Assembly (NCBI GenBank): GCA_019414245.1
Contig: DXMK01000021.1
Span: forward strand, 1-27,780
Direction: 5' to 3'
Length of the DNA: 27,780 nucleotides
DNA from: Collinsella sp.
GTDB taxonomy: Bacteria > Actinomycetota > Coriobacteriia > Coriobacteriales > Coriobacteriaceae
The translations under genes were made by a program, and so were the position numbers. Positions 1 to 6,309 of this stretch are shown here, one piece after another. Each line of letters opens with the position of its first letter. The stretch's first letter is position 1. The notes below the pieces were generated by a model. It was not told the DNA's origin. It did not search any database and worked only from the letters and a program-made list of their open reading frames with translations.

Positions 1-27
1 TTTTCCGGTTCGACGAACAGCCGATCG

Positions 28-51
28 TGTCAAATTTGGTCTAACAGAGCC
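28..51 (-). repeat. Left copy of a 24-nt dispersed motif
   Basis: Read on the minus strand this is GGCTCTGTTAGACCAA, two variable bases, then TTGACA. The same motif with the same spacing is found on the plus strand at 27728-27751, so the two copies point outward from the window. Only the two variable bases differ. TTGACA matches a -35 box, but I see no convincing -10 box in the remaining bases to the window edge. A shared operator/promoter element or a dispersed repeat are both possible. Confidence 0.6.
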
Positions 52-111
52 AAAAGAAAAGCCCCCGTTGCCGGAGGCTTTCGATTTCAATTGGTGCGGC
101 GTATAGGATTC
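52..111 (-). repeat. Truncated second copy of tRNA-Arg 3' end plus terminator
   Basis: This stretch repeats 243-302 almost exactly. It holds the acceptor strand, CCA and half of the T-arm of tRNA-Arg, a short spacer, and the same terminator (stem AGCCTCCG, loop GCAA, then a T-rich tract; 52-79). It stops inside the T-loop at 111. It has no D-arm or anticodon arm, so it is not a functional tRNA. Equivalent truncated copies lie downstream of tRNA-Leu and tRNA-Phe in this window. Confidence 0.85.
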
Positions 112-242
112 CGCGCATCCGCTTCGCGGATCCGCACCGGCTTCGCCCGCCTGCCGGCGGACTCGCCCGCGGGCTGAAAACGCTCCGCGTTTTTTTGACG
201 CCCGCGCCTCGACCGAGGTTCGAATCCATGCGGTGCCGGCGT
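112..242. repeat. Hairpin-rich 131-bp insert between duplicated tRNA-Arg ends
   Basis: The insert sits between the truncated tRNA copy and the terminator of the intact tRNA-Arg. It is made of short GC-rich hairpins: ATCCGC-TTC-GCGGAT at 116-130 and AAAACGC-TCC-GCGTTTT near 177-193. It ends with AGGTTCGAATCC (216-227), the exact reverse complement of the plus-strand reading of this tRNA's T-arm. Most of the body is nearly identical to the insert at 5091-5219 beside tRNA-Leu. It carries no credible coding sequence. Confidence 0.75.
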
Positions 243-270
243 AAAAGAAAAGCCCCCGTTGCCGGAGGCT
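243..270 (-). terminator. Terminator of tRNA-Arg
   Basis: On the minus strand an 8-bp stem (AGCCTCCG / CGGGGGCT) with a GCAA tetraloop is followed by TTTTCTTTT, about a dozen bases beyond the tRNA CCA end. This is a typical intrinsic terminator. A nearly identical copy lies at 52-79. Confidence 0.85.
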
Positions 271-281
271 TCAAGTTCGAT

Positions 282-358
282 TGGTGCGGCGTATAGGATT
301 CGAACCTATGACGTTCTGATTCGTAGTCAGACCCTCTATCCAGCTGAGGTAACGCCGC
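282..358 (-). tRNA. tRNA-Arg (anticodon ACG)
   Basis: The minus strand folds as a full cloverleaf of 77 nt including an encoded CCA. The acceptor stem is GCGGCGT / ACGCCGC with discriminator A. The D-arm contains AGCTGGATAGAG, the anticodon loop is CTACGAA with anticodon ACG, and the T-arm contains GGTTCGAATCC. The A at position 34 is expected to be converted to inosine by TadA deaminase, so this tRNA would read CGU, CGC and CGA. It has its own promoter and terminator. Confidence 0.97.
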
Positions 359-369
359 AGCGCAAGATA

Positions 370-399
370 TATAAAACCACTTTAGCTTATTGGAGTCAA
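370..399 (-). promoter_or_regulatory. Promoter of tRNA-Arg
   Basis: On the minus strand TTGACT (394-399) is followed after 18 bp by TTTATA (370-375), inside the AT-rich TTTTATATAT. This places transcription start just upstream of the tRNA 5' end at 358. It is the only good sigma-A-like promoter between the upstream gene and the tRNA. Confidence 0.7.
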
Positions 400-435
400 G
401 CTCAATCTCAAACTTTTTTGTGAAACGCAGTTTTG

Positions 436-813
436 TCATGCTGCTCCGCATATACCGCCGTTCCCCGTACGATCGATTGGCTTTTCGATCACGTCAAACT
501 TGGCATCAAGTTCCCTCAGGAGCGATCTCACCCGCTGGGCACAATCATAATCGGCAAACGAGATGCTCAGCATGCGCGCGACCTGGTTGGAAGTCCCAAC
601 TCCATAGAAGTGCTCCAGCGCCACAAGCCCCACGTGCGTCACAAAGGTCTCGACCACATGCGGCGACTCCTCAAAACACCATTGTGTCAACGGACCCTCA
701 CTCGTCTGTCGAACCACCAGGCCACCCATGCCAGACGGCTCACACGTTACAAGCAGGTACTCCCCACCCTCGTCGCTCTCAAACAAAACCACCCGATCAT
801 CAAACAGCTCCAT
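436..813 (-). CDS. Hypothetical protein, 125 aa
   Basis: I do not recognise this family. The 125-residue product is acidic and soluble-looking, with no signal peptide or membrane segment. It begins MELFDDRVVLFESDEGGEY and has alternating hydrophobic stretches that suggest a small alpha/beta domain (LLVTCEP, GGLVVRQTS, VTHVGLVALEHFYGV, MLSISFADYDCAQRVRSLLREL). The start at 813 is supported by AGGGG six bases upstream. An extended -10 promoter and a GAAC-N4-GTTC palindrome lie just ahead (847-885), so it may belong to a LexA/SOS-type regulon. It is a single gene upstream of tRNA-Arg, with a separate promoter for the tRNA. Overlapping plus-strand frames look like shadows. Confidence 0.75.
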   Translation of the reverse strand: MELFDDRVVLFESDEGGEYLLVTCEPSGMGGLVVRQTSEGPLTQWCFEESPHVVETFVTHVGLVALEHFYGVGTSNQVARMLSISFADYDCAQRVRSLLRELDAKFDVIEKPIDRTGNGGICGAA

Positions 814-846
814 CGCGTCCCCTTTCTCTCGCTCTTATTTAGCAAA

Positions 847-885
847 AGCATAACAGGTAGATAGCTGTATACAGAACAGTTGTTC
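847..885 (-). promoter_or_regulatory. Extended -10 promoter with LexA-like palindrome
   Basis: Minus strand: the extended -10 box TGTTATGCT has its hexamer at 847-852, 34 bases upstream of the start codon at 813. GAAC-AACT-GTTC (874-885) covers the expected -35 position. GAAC-N4-GTTC is the core of the Gram-positive SOS (DinR/LexA) box, and a site here could block RNA polymerase. The assignment rests on the motif alone. Confidence 0.45.
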
Positions 886-933
886 GTGTGTTTTCTATTG
901 AGCTGTCCGCACGGCATGATATGGACCTGCGCA

Positions 934-962
934 CGAAATAGGGCGCCCCCGAAGGAGCGCCC
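934..962 (-). terminator. Probable terminator of serS
   Basis: A GC-rich 9-bp hairpin (GGGCGCTCC-TTCG-GGGGCGCCC on the minus strand) starts about 25 bases after the serS stop codon. The following tract, TATTTCG, is only weakly T-rich, so termination may be partial. Confidence 0.6.
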
Positions 963-986
963 TTGCATATCCCCTATGCAGCCAAG

Positions 987-2270
987 TTACGCGACCGGCT
1001 CGATCTTCTCGAGACCGCCCATGTAAGGACGCAGAACCTCGGGGATCGTGATGGTGCCGTCGGCGTTCTGGTAGTTCTCCAGAATGGCAGCCATGGTGCG
1101 GCCGGCCGGCAGGCCAGAACCGTTGAGCGTGTGCAGGTAGCGCGAACCCTTGAAGTTCTCGGGGTCGCGATACTTGATGTTGGCGCGGCGAGCCTGGAAG
1201 TCACCGCAGTTGGAGCAGGAGCTAATCTCCTTGTAGGCGTTGTAGCTCGGCAGCCAGACCTCAACGTCGTAGGTCTGACGGGCAGAGAAGCCCAAGTCGC
1301 CGGTGCACAGGCTAATCACGCGATACGGAAGGCCCAGCTGCTGCAGCAGGTACTCGGCCTCGGCGGTCATGCTCTCGAGCTCATCGTCGGACTCCTCCGG
1401 CTTAGCGAACTTGACCATCTCGACCTTGTCGAACTCGTGCTGACGGATGATGCCGCGGGTGTCGCGACCGGCGGAACCGGCCTCCTCGCGGAAGCAGGGG
1501 GTGAAGGCGGTGTAGCGACGCGGCAGAGTGTCGGCATCGAGGACCTCGCCGGCGTGCAGGTTGGTAAGCACGACCTCGGCGGTGGGGATCAGGAAGTTGT
1601 CGCCCGAGACGTGGTAGGCGTCGTCCTCGAACTTGGGCAGCTGACCCGTGCCAAACATGGTCTGACGCTTGACGACGATGGGCGGCCACCACTCCTTAAA
1701 ACCACGGCTGGTGTGCGTATCGAGGAAGAAGTTGATGAGGGCGCGCTCCAGGCGGGCGCCAGCGCCACCGAGAACGGTAAAACGGCTGCCGGAGAGCTTG
1801 TTGCCGCGCTCGAAGTCGAGGATGTCCAGATCGGTGCCCAGATCCCAATGCGGCTTAAAGTCGAAGTCGAACTCGCGCGGGGTGCCCCAACGACGGCGCT
1901 CAATGTTCTCGTCCTCGTCCTTGCCGTACGGCGTGGCCTCGCAAGGAATGTTGGGCAGGTGAGCCATGAAGTCGTACTGCTCCTGCTCGAGAGCAGTACG
2001 GCGCTCGGCCAGACCGTCAATCTTCTCGTTGACGGCGCGCACGGCCTCCTTGGCGGCCTCGGCCTCGTCCTTCTTGCCCTCCTTCATCAGGGCGCCGATC
2101 TTCTTGGACTCGGCATTGCGCGTAGCCTGGAGCTCCTCGACCTCGGTGATGACGGCACGGCGCTCGTCGTCGAGCTCAAAGAACTTCTCGCGATCCCAAG
2201 ACGTCTGGCGGTTAGCCATGGCGACATCGATGGCATCGGGGTTCTCGCGAACAAACTTGATATCAAGCAT
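987..2270 (-). CDS. serS: Serine--tRNA ligase
   Basis: Class II aminoacyl-tRNA synthetase that charges tRNA-Ser (and tRNA-Sec where present) with serine in the cytoplasm. From the chosen start the product is 427 residues, usual for bacterial SerRS. An N-terminal helical arm (MLDIKFVRENPDAI onward, rich in E, K and A) forms the tRNA-binding coiled coil. The catalytic core shows class II motif 2 (FTPCFREEAGSAGRDTRGI) and motif 3 (LPAGRTMAAILENYQ). The start at 2270 is preferred over an upstream ATG at 2297 because GGAGG lies five bases before it and MLDIKFVREN is the conserved family N-terminus. It appears to be a single-gene unit, with its 5' region shared with the divergent small gene at 2382. 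Confidence 0.97.
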   Translation of the reverse strand: MLDIKFVRENPDAIDVAMANRQTSWDREKFFELDDERRAVITEVEELQATRNAESKKIGALMKEGKKDEAEAAKEAVRAVNEKIDGLAERRTALEQEQYDFMAHLPNIPCEATPYGKDEDENIERRRWGTPREFDFDFKPHWDLGTDLDILDFERGNKLSGSRFTVLGGAGARLERALINFFLDTHTSRGFKEWWPPIVVKRQTMFGTGQLPKFEDDAYHVSGDNFLIPTAEVVLTNLHAGEVLDADTLPRRYTAFTPCFREEAGSAGRDTRGIIRQHEFDKVEMVKFAKPEESDDELESMTAEAEYLLQQLGLPYRVISLCTGDLGFSARQTYDVEVWLPSYNAYKEISSCSNCGDFQARRANIKYRDPENFKGSRYLHTLNGSGLPAGRTMAAILENYQNADGTITIPEVLRPYMGGLEKIEPVA

Positions 2271-2310
2271 TAGATCCTCCGGCGATATACATTCCATTTA
2301 GGTTGCAACC

Positions 2311-2337
2311 TTGTACATGTATGGGCAAGTATATACT
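2311..2337 (+). promoter_or_regulatory. Possible promoter of the small membrane protein gene
   Basis: Plus strand TTGTAC (2311-2316) and TATACT (2332-2337) are separated by 15 bp, shorter than ideal. They lie about 45 bp upstream of the start codon at 2382, in the gap divergent from serS. Confidence 0.4.
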
Positions 2338-2381
2338 TATGAGCGTTTACGACCCAACTCAACTACGCAAGAAGGCACCCA

Positions 2382-2555
2382 ATGGACGCAGTTTTTTCCT
2401 TTTTGTTTGGCACCCGCACCGGTTTTGCCATCCTTTTCGCCGGCGGCATCCTGTTATTTGCGATTCTTGCCTTTGTAATGGAGAAGCGTACCCATAAGAT
2501 GTACGTCGACCGCGGACCCAAGTCCGAGGATGAGGAAGACAGCTTCTGGGACTAA
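2382..2555 (+). CDS. Small single-pass membrane protein, 57 aa
   Basis: The 57-residue product starts MDAVFSFLFGTRTGF. It has one strongly hydrophobic helix (about residues 15-33, ILFAGGILLFAILAFV) and then a charged tail (MEKRTHKMYVDRG) ending in an acidic stretch and SFWD. By the positive-inside rule the KR-containing tail is probably cytoplasmic. AGAAGG lies six to seven bases upstream of the ATG, and a perfect 15-bp terminator follows 54 bases after the stop. The function is not known. It is one of only two plus-strand genes here, transcribed divergently from serS. Confidence 0.7.
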   Translation: MDAVFSFLFGTRTGFAILFAGGILLFAILAFVMEKRTHKMYVDRGPKSEDEEDSFWD

Positions 2556-2598
2556 CCTGCCAAAAAGGGACAGGTTTATTTTAGTCGGTTTTATCTGG
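2556..2598. repeat. Intergenic repeat, unit 1
   Basis: The sequence has the form CCTGCC, a core AAAAAGGGACAGGTTTATTTT (split here as AAAAAGGGACAGG plus TTTATTTT), then AGTCGGTTTTATCTGG. A second unit at 2678-2720 has the same flanks but the core in the opposite orientation. The pair brackets a perfect terminator hairpin. Confidence 0.65.
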
Positions 2599-2608
2599 GC
2601 AAACGCAA

Positions 2609-2649
2609 GCGCCCCGCAACTGGAATTGAGCCAGTTGCGGGGCGCTTTT
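2609..2649 (+). terminator. Terminator between the small gene and proC
   Basis: A perfect 15-bp stem (GCGCCCCGCAACTGG with its complement) closes a 7-nt loop, AATTGAG, and is followed by TTTT on the plus strand. On the minus strand the tail is TTGCGTTTG, so it may also stop transcripts from proC. The two genes converge on it. Confidence 0.85.
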
Positions 2650-2677
2650 CGCTAAAAGGACAAAACCGCAGAAAATA

Positions 2678-2720
2678 CCTGCCAAAAATAAACCCGTCCT
2701 TTTTTGGTCGGTTTTACTGG
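2678..2720. repeat. Intergenic repeat, unit 2, with inverted core
   Basis: This has the same outer sequences as unit 1 (CCTGCC at one end, GTCGGTTTTACTGG at the other). Its core reads AAAATAAACCCGTCC plus TTTTTT, which is the reverse complement of the unit 1 core with one or two changes. The proC stop codon (2714-2716) lies inside it. Confidence 0.65.
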
Positions 2721-3484
2721 AGAGTTGCGTCGATTGCCTTGACCAGGGCGCTGCGCATGCCGGCGTCCTCGAGCGCAACGACGCCCTTGATGGTGGCACC
2801 ACCGGGCGAGCATACGGCATCCTTCATCGCCGCAGGATGCTGGCCAGTTGCAAGCTGCAGCTTTGCCGTACCCAGCACCATCTGGCTCACAATGCGATAG
2901 GCATCGGCACGCGGGATACCGTGCTTGACCGCTGCATCGCCCAGGGCCTCGATTGCCATGGCGACAAATGCCGGAGCGCAACCACCCACCGTGCCGCCCA
3001 CAAACAGCAGGCTCGTATCGAGCTCGACCACCGCACCGAGCTTGCCAAGCAGATCAAGCACCACTGCGCTCTGCTCATCACTAAGCGTGGAAGCCTTCTC
3101 GCAGGCGATGACGCCCTCGCCCACCGAAACCGGTGTGTTGGGCACCGTCGAGATGTGCGCGACGCCCGGCAGGACCTGCTCCCACTTGGCACTGTCCCAA
3201 GTCCAGGCAACCGACAGAACGACCTTGTCGGCAAGAATGTCCTTGAGCGGGGCGAATACCTTCTCGATCATGTACGGTTTGACCGCAGCGACCACGATAT
3301 CGGATGCGGCGACAACCTCGGCGGCATCGTGACAGGCGACCATGCCGCGCGCCTCGCAGCGCTCAACCAGTGCGTCGTAGCGACCCGCGCAGGCGCACAT
3401 GTCGCTCACAGCTACACCGGCAGCGATCCAGCCATCGGCCATAGCGCTCGCCATATTGCCAAAACCGACAAATCCAATCTTCAT
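2714..3484 (-). CDS. proC: Pyrroline-5-carboxylate reductase
   Basis: Catalyses the last step of proline synthesis, NAD(P)H-dependent reduction of 1-pyrroline-5-carboxylate to proline, in the cytoplasm. The 256-residue product starts with a Rossmann dinucleotide motif, MKIGFVGFGNMASAMADGW. The dimerisation/catalytic C-terminal domain carries the family signature around VGGTVGGCAPAFVAMAIEALGDAAVKHGIPR and the conserved SPGGATIKGV segment, where the usual form is SPGGTT. Length is normal to slightly short for ProC. It is followed on the minus strand by the repeat and terminator region at 2556-2720. Its upstream neighbour rlmH is 73 bases away, so co-transcription is possible. Confidence 0.95.
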   Translation of the reverse strand: MKIGFVGFGNMASAMADGWIAAGVAVSDMCACAGRYDALVERCEARGMVACHDAAEVVAASDIVVAAVKPYMIEKVFAPLKDILADKVVLSVAWTWDSAKWEQVLPGVAHISTVPNTPVSVGEGVIACEKASTLSDEQSAVVLDLLGKLGAVVELDTSLLFVGGTVGGCAPAFVAMAIEALGDAAVKHGIPRADAYRIVSQMVLGTAKLQLATGQHPAAMKDAVCSPGGATIKGVVALEDAGMRSALVKAIDATLQ

Positions 3485-3557
3485 ATCTCATAGTCCTTCC
3501 AGACACATTCCTCAAAACGAAAGGTATTGTCCCACGCCATTGTTTCGTATTACCGAC

Positions 3558-4028
3558 CTATTTGTGATACGGCTCGCCACGACTGATCTTGCAGGCGCGG
3601 TAGATTTGCTCCAGCAGCACCACGCGCGCCAGGTTATGCGGCAAGGTAATGCGTCCAAAGCTGAGCATCTCGTCGGCGCGGGCGCGCACGTCATCGCTCA
3701 CGCCGTCCGATCCGCCAATCACAAAGGCGATGTCGCTGTTACCACGCAGCATAAGATCATCGAGCCGCGCCGAAAACTCCTCGCTCGAGCGCTCTTTGCC
3801 CTCAATGGCCAGCAGGATCACATGCGCTCGAGACGGCAAGGCAGCAAGAATCGCCGCCCCCTCCTTGTCGCGCGCGGCATCCACGCCGCCCGCCTTAGCC
3901 GGGTCGATATCGGCCACCTCGCGGATATCAACCTTGGCATAGGCACCTAGGCGCTTGGCGTACTCAGCGCACGCGTCCTTCCAAAAGCGCTCCTTGAGCT
4001 TACCGACGCAAACGACGGTGTATTTCAC
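3558..4028 (-). CDS. rlmH: 23S rRNA (pseudouridine1915-N3)-methyltransferase RlmH
   Basis: SPOUT-class methyltransferase that uses S-adenosylmethionine to methylate pseudouridine 1915 in helix 69 of 23S rRNA on assembled 70S ribosomes. The 156-residue length fits the family. The SAM-binding knot is visible as VILLAIEGKE (about 70-79), FVIGGSDGVSDDV (about 101-113), and the C-terminal HNLARVVLLEQIYRACKISRGEPYHK, which includes the YHK end conserved in RlmH. The start codon is GTG at 4028. Its ribosome binding site GGAG overlaps the stop region of the upstream SPFH gene (6-bp gap), so the two are translationally linked. Confidence 0.96.
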   Translation of the reverse strand: MKYTVVCVGKLKERFWKDACAEYAKRLGAYAKVDIREVADIDPAKAGGVDAARDKEGAAILAALPSRAHVILLAIEGKERSSEEFSARLDDLMLRGNSDIAFVIGGSDGVSDDVRARADEMLSFGRITLPHNLARVVLLEQIYRACKISRGEPYHK

Positions 4029-4034
4029 GCGCGT

Positions 4035-4973
4035 CTACTCCTTCGAATCGTTTTGAACTTTGCCGGCGGCCAGCATCTGCTCGAACATCGAGGCCGACTG
4101 CGAAAAGTCGCTCGGCAGCACGACCGTCGAGGTTTTACCCGTGCGAGCGAACTCCGTCATCATCTCGGACCACTGCGTAAACATGAACAGTTGGTTGGCC
4201 TCGTCATTGCCGACACCCGTCTCCTGGATGATCTCGAGCGAATCTTTGATACCCAGCGCGATGGCCTTGCGCTGGTTGGCGATGCCCTCGCCCGCCTTTT
4301 CCATAGCCTCGGCCTCGGCGGTCGCCTCGGTGACGCGCTTGATACGGTCTGCCTCAGCGAGCTCCTGTGCCGCAGCGCGCTTGCGCTGGGCGGCGTTGAT
4401 GTCGTTCATGGAGTTCTCAACCTCGGTCGGCAGTGCGATTTTGGTGATGAGCGTCGACACGAGGGTGAAGCCGTAGGCGGCCATCTGCTCGGAAACGGTA
4501 GCGTTGACATCCTTGGCGATGTCGTCCTTCTTGGCAAAGACCTCATCGAGTGTGTAGACGGGAATCGAAGAGCGCAGGGCGTCGGTGATGAAGTCACGCA
4601 TCTGGTCGACGGGCTCCTGCAGCATATAGTAGCTCTTGTAGATGCCCGAATCTGCCGGGCCGGCGCCCATGTCATAGCTCACGTGGTACTGAGCAGAGAC
4701 CTCAAGGCCGATGGTCACGTTGTCCTGGGTCTTAACGTCGATGCCAAAACCGTTTTTCATGGTTCGCAGACTCACCGTGGCGGCCTTGCGGTCGATCACG
4801 GGCACCTTCATGTGGAAGCCCGCGTTGACGATGCGGTTAAACTTGCCCAGACGCTCGATGATCACGGCATGCTGCTGTTCAACGACGTAGCAGGCGTTGG
4901 GAAGCAGCAGCAACAGAATGATGATGGGAATCAAAAGGCTGGTAAGGGCAGCGATGATACCGGACAACAGCAT
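4035..4973 (-). CDS. SPFH/band 7 (stomatin-like) membrane protein
   Basis: Stomatin/prohibitin-family protein expected to form ring-shaped oligomers at the membrane and to organise membrane microdomains or modulate proteases. From the chosen ATG it has 312 residues. An N-terminal hydrophobic segment (about 3-27, ending IPIIILLLLLPNACYVV) is followed by the band 7 domain, with EQQHAVIIERLGKFNRIVNAGFHMKVP and the DVKTQDNVTIGLEVSAQYHV region. An alanine- and glutamate-rich coiled coil follows (AAQRKRAAAQELAEADRIKR), then a C-terminal tail ending AAGKVQNDSKE. The start at 4973 has AGGAGAG upstream; an in-frame ATG at 4994 lacks one. It is paired with rlmH. Confidence 0.93.
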   Translation of the reverse strand: MLLSGIIAALTSLLIPIIILLLLLPNACYVVEQQHAVIIERLGKFNRIVNAGFHMKVPVIDRKAATVSLRTMKNGFGIDVKTQDNVTIGLEVSAQYHVSYDMGAGPADSGIYKSYYMLQEPVDQMRDFITDALRSSIPVYTLDEVFAKKDDIAKDVNATVSEQMAAYGFTLVSTLITKIALPTEVENSMNDINAAQRKRAAAQELAEADRIKRVTEATAEAEAMEKAGEGIANQRKAIALGIKDSLEIIQETGVGNDEANQLFMFTQWSEMMTEFARTGKTSTVVLPSDFSQSASMFEQMLAAGKVQNDSKE

Positions 4974-5030
4974 GGTCTCTCCTCTGATAGGCACACGTTG
5001 ACATTAGGATACCCGTCCAAGGAGATCGTG

Positions 5031-5090
5031 CATAACAAAAAAGCTCCCATTGCTGGAAGCTCTTTCAATCCATGGTGCGGGCGAAAGGAC
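5031..5090 (-). repeat. Truncated second copy of tRNA-Leu 3' end plus terminator
   Basis: This duplicates 5220-5279: acceptor strand, CCA, T-arm half, spacer and terminator (stem AGCTTCCA / TGGGAGCT, GCAA loop, T6 at 5036-5061). It ends in the T-loop at 5090. Two or three substitutions separate the copies, including a G-to-A change that leaves a G-U-compatible terminator stem. It is not a functional tRNA. Confidence 0.85.
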
Positions 5091-5219
5091 GTCCGCGTAT
5101 CCGCTTCGCGGATCCGCACCGGCTTCGCCCGCCTGCCGGCGGACTCGCCAGCTCGCTAAAAACGCTCCGCGTTTTCTTGACGCTCGCTCCTTCACAGGTT
5201 CAAGTCCCTGCGATGGGCC
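5091..5219. repeat. Hairpin-rich 129-bp insert between duplicated tRNA-Leu ends
   Basis: Most of the body matches the insert beside tRNA-Arg (112-242). Shared blocks include ATCCGCTTCGCGGATCCGC, CACCGGCTTCGCCCGCC, TGCCGGCGGACTCGCC and AAACGCTCCGCGTTTT. The distal end carries AGGTTCAAGTCC (5196-5207), the inverted form of the T-arm of tRNA-Leu, not of tRNA-Arg. The end of the insert is therefore matched to its host tRNA although the body is shared. Confidence 0.75.
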
Positions 5220-5221
5220 CA

Positions 5222-5250
5222 TAACAAAAAAGCTCCCATTGCTGGGAGCT
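5222..5250 (-). terminator. Terminator of tRNA-Leu
   Basis: On the minus strand AGCTCCCA-GCAA-TGGGAGCT (perfect 8-bp stem) is followed by TTTTTTGTTAT. It lies eleven bases after the CCA end. A near copy is at 5036-5061. Confidence 0.88.
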
Positions 5251-5261
5251 CTTTCAATCAA

Positions 5262-5348
5262 TGGTGCGGGCGAAAGGACTTGAACCTTCATGGGGTTGCC
5301 CCCATACGGACCTGAACCGTACGCGTCTGCCAATTCCGCCACGCCCGC
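5262..5348 (-). tRNA. tRNA-Leu (anticodon CAG)
   Basis: This is an 87-nt class II tRNA with encoded CCA on the minus strand. The acceptor stem is GCGGGCG / CGCCCGC with discriminator A. The D-arm begins GGCGGAATTGGCAGACGCG, the anticodon loop is TTCAGGT (CAG), the long variable arm is TGGGGGCAACCCCA, and the T-loop is TTCAAGT. It reads CUG, the most used leucine codon in this GC-rich genome. It has its own promoter and terminator and lies directly downstream of tatD. Confidence 0.97.
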
Positions 5349-5359
5349 GTGCAGGAATT

Positions 5360-5388
5360 AGAATAACGGAGCGCCACCACGAACGCAA
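5360..5388 (-). promoter_or_regulatory. Promoter of tRNA-Leu
   Basis: Minus strand TTGCGT (5383-5388) and TATTCT (5360-5365) are separated by exactly 17 bp, with the -10 box 11 bp upstream of the tRNA 5' end. The -35 box sits four bases after the tatD stop codon. Confidence 0.75.
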
Positions 5389-5391
5389 GAA

Positions 5392-6309
5392 CTATTTTTG
5401 AAAAAGTTTGCAGGCATTCTCCCAAGCGGCTTGCGCGATTGTTTCGGCGTCCTCACCAGTGCGATCGACACGGTCGTTAACCAGCGCGTTTGCCGTAATG
5501 GAGATCATTGCGGGCTCGCATTCAAGACCGCGGATGGGCTCCGGAGCCATATACGGGCAATCCGTCTCGAACAAAATTCGATCGAGTGGGGTTGCCGCAA
5601 ATGCCTCGCGCACGTCGTCGTTGCGCTTGAAGGTGGCCGCACCACCATAGGCGATATAGCAGCCCAGCTCCACAAAGCGCTCCATCGTGGCGCGGTCCTC
5701 GCCAAAGCAGTGCAGCACACAACCGGCCTGGGGCACGCCCACCTCACGAAGCACGTTGTAGGCGTCCACGTGCGAGGTGCGCTCCTGGTCCGTGTCCTCG
5801 TGACGCAGATGTAGCTCCACCGGCACGTTACGGCACACGGCAAGCTCGAGCTGGCGCGCCATGCAGTCAATCTGCACGTTATGGGGTGCCGGCGCGATAT
5901 CGTCGTCATAGTCCATGTGGTAGTCCAGGCCGATTTCGCCAATACCGGCGCATAAGGGATCATCGAGTGCGGCAACGACCTGTGCGTGAACGTCGTCGGC
6001 ATAGTCCGGCGCGCCATACGGATGCACGCCGGCAAGATACTTGATCTGCGGGATATCCTGCATCGGCAGAATCTCGCGCGTCAGCCAGTCGCTATAGTCC
6101 GTCACGCTGCGTTTATCAGCGATGGGGTCGAACATCGTCACCAACAGGTCGACGCCCGCCGCCTTGGCACGCACGAGCGTCTCAGGCACATCCTTGCCCC
6201 AGAACGAAAGCAGATGCGCATGCGTGTCGGCAAGCGGTGCCAAGGGCACGGGACAAGCAACCGTCTTCTTTTTCTTGGTAAACGTCACACGTTCGGCATT
6301 AGGCATCAT
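5392..6309 (-). CDS. tatD: TatD family metal-dependent hydrolase (DNase)
   Basis: Amidohydrolase-superfamily TIM barrel. Family members are metal-dependent nucleases acting on DNA ends. At 305 residues it is longer than the usual 255-265 because of an N-terminal tail and small insertions. Metal ligands are visible: DTHAHL (His30, His32), GEIGLDYH (about 143-150), HLRHE in place of the usual HSR motif, and ETDCPYMAPEP near the C-terminus with the conserved Asp. The start overlaps the end of rsmA by 11 bases. Two adjacent ATGs (6309 and 6306) are possible. The rsmA-tatD order shown here is unusual, since tatD more often precedes rsmA. The pair should be co-translated. Confidence 0.93.
   Translation of the reverse strand: MMPNAERVTFTKKKKTVACPVPLAPLADTHAHLLSFWGKDVPETLVRAKAAGVDLLVTMFDPIADKRSVTDYSDWLTREILPMQDIPQIKYLAGVHPYGAPDYADDVHAQVVAALDDPLCAGIGEIGLDYHMDYDDDIAPAPHNVQIDCMARQLELAVCRNVPVELHLRHEDTDQERTSHVDAYNVLREVGVPQAGCVLHCFGEDRATMERFVELGCYIAYGGAATFKRNDDVREAFAATPLDRILFETDCPYMAPEPIRGLECEPAMISITANALVNDRVDRTGEDAETIAQAAWENACKLFQK

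Noticed and set aside
52..111. A second tRNA gene downstream of tRNA-Arg (also 5031-5090 and 11143-11205)
   Set aside because: Only the acceptor 3' strand and half of the T-arm are present; no anticodon or D-arm can be found.
41..451. Open frames across the tRNA-Arg repeats (and likewise 5004-5342 and 10887-11400)
   Set aside because: They read through tRNA genes, terminators and the hairpin inserts. Their apparent similarity to one another comes from the repeated DNA, not from protein coding.
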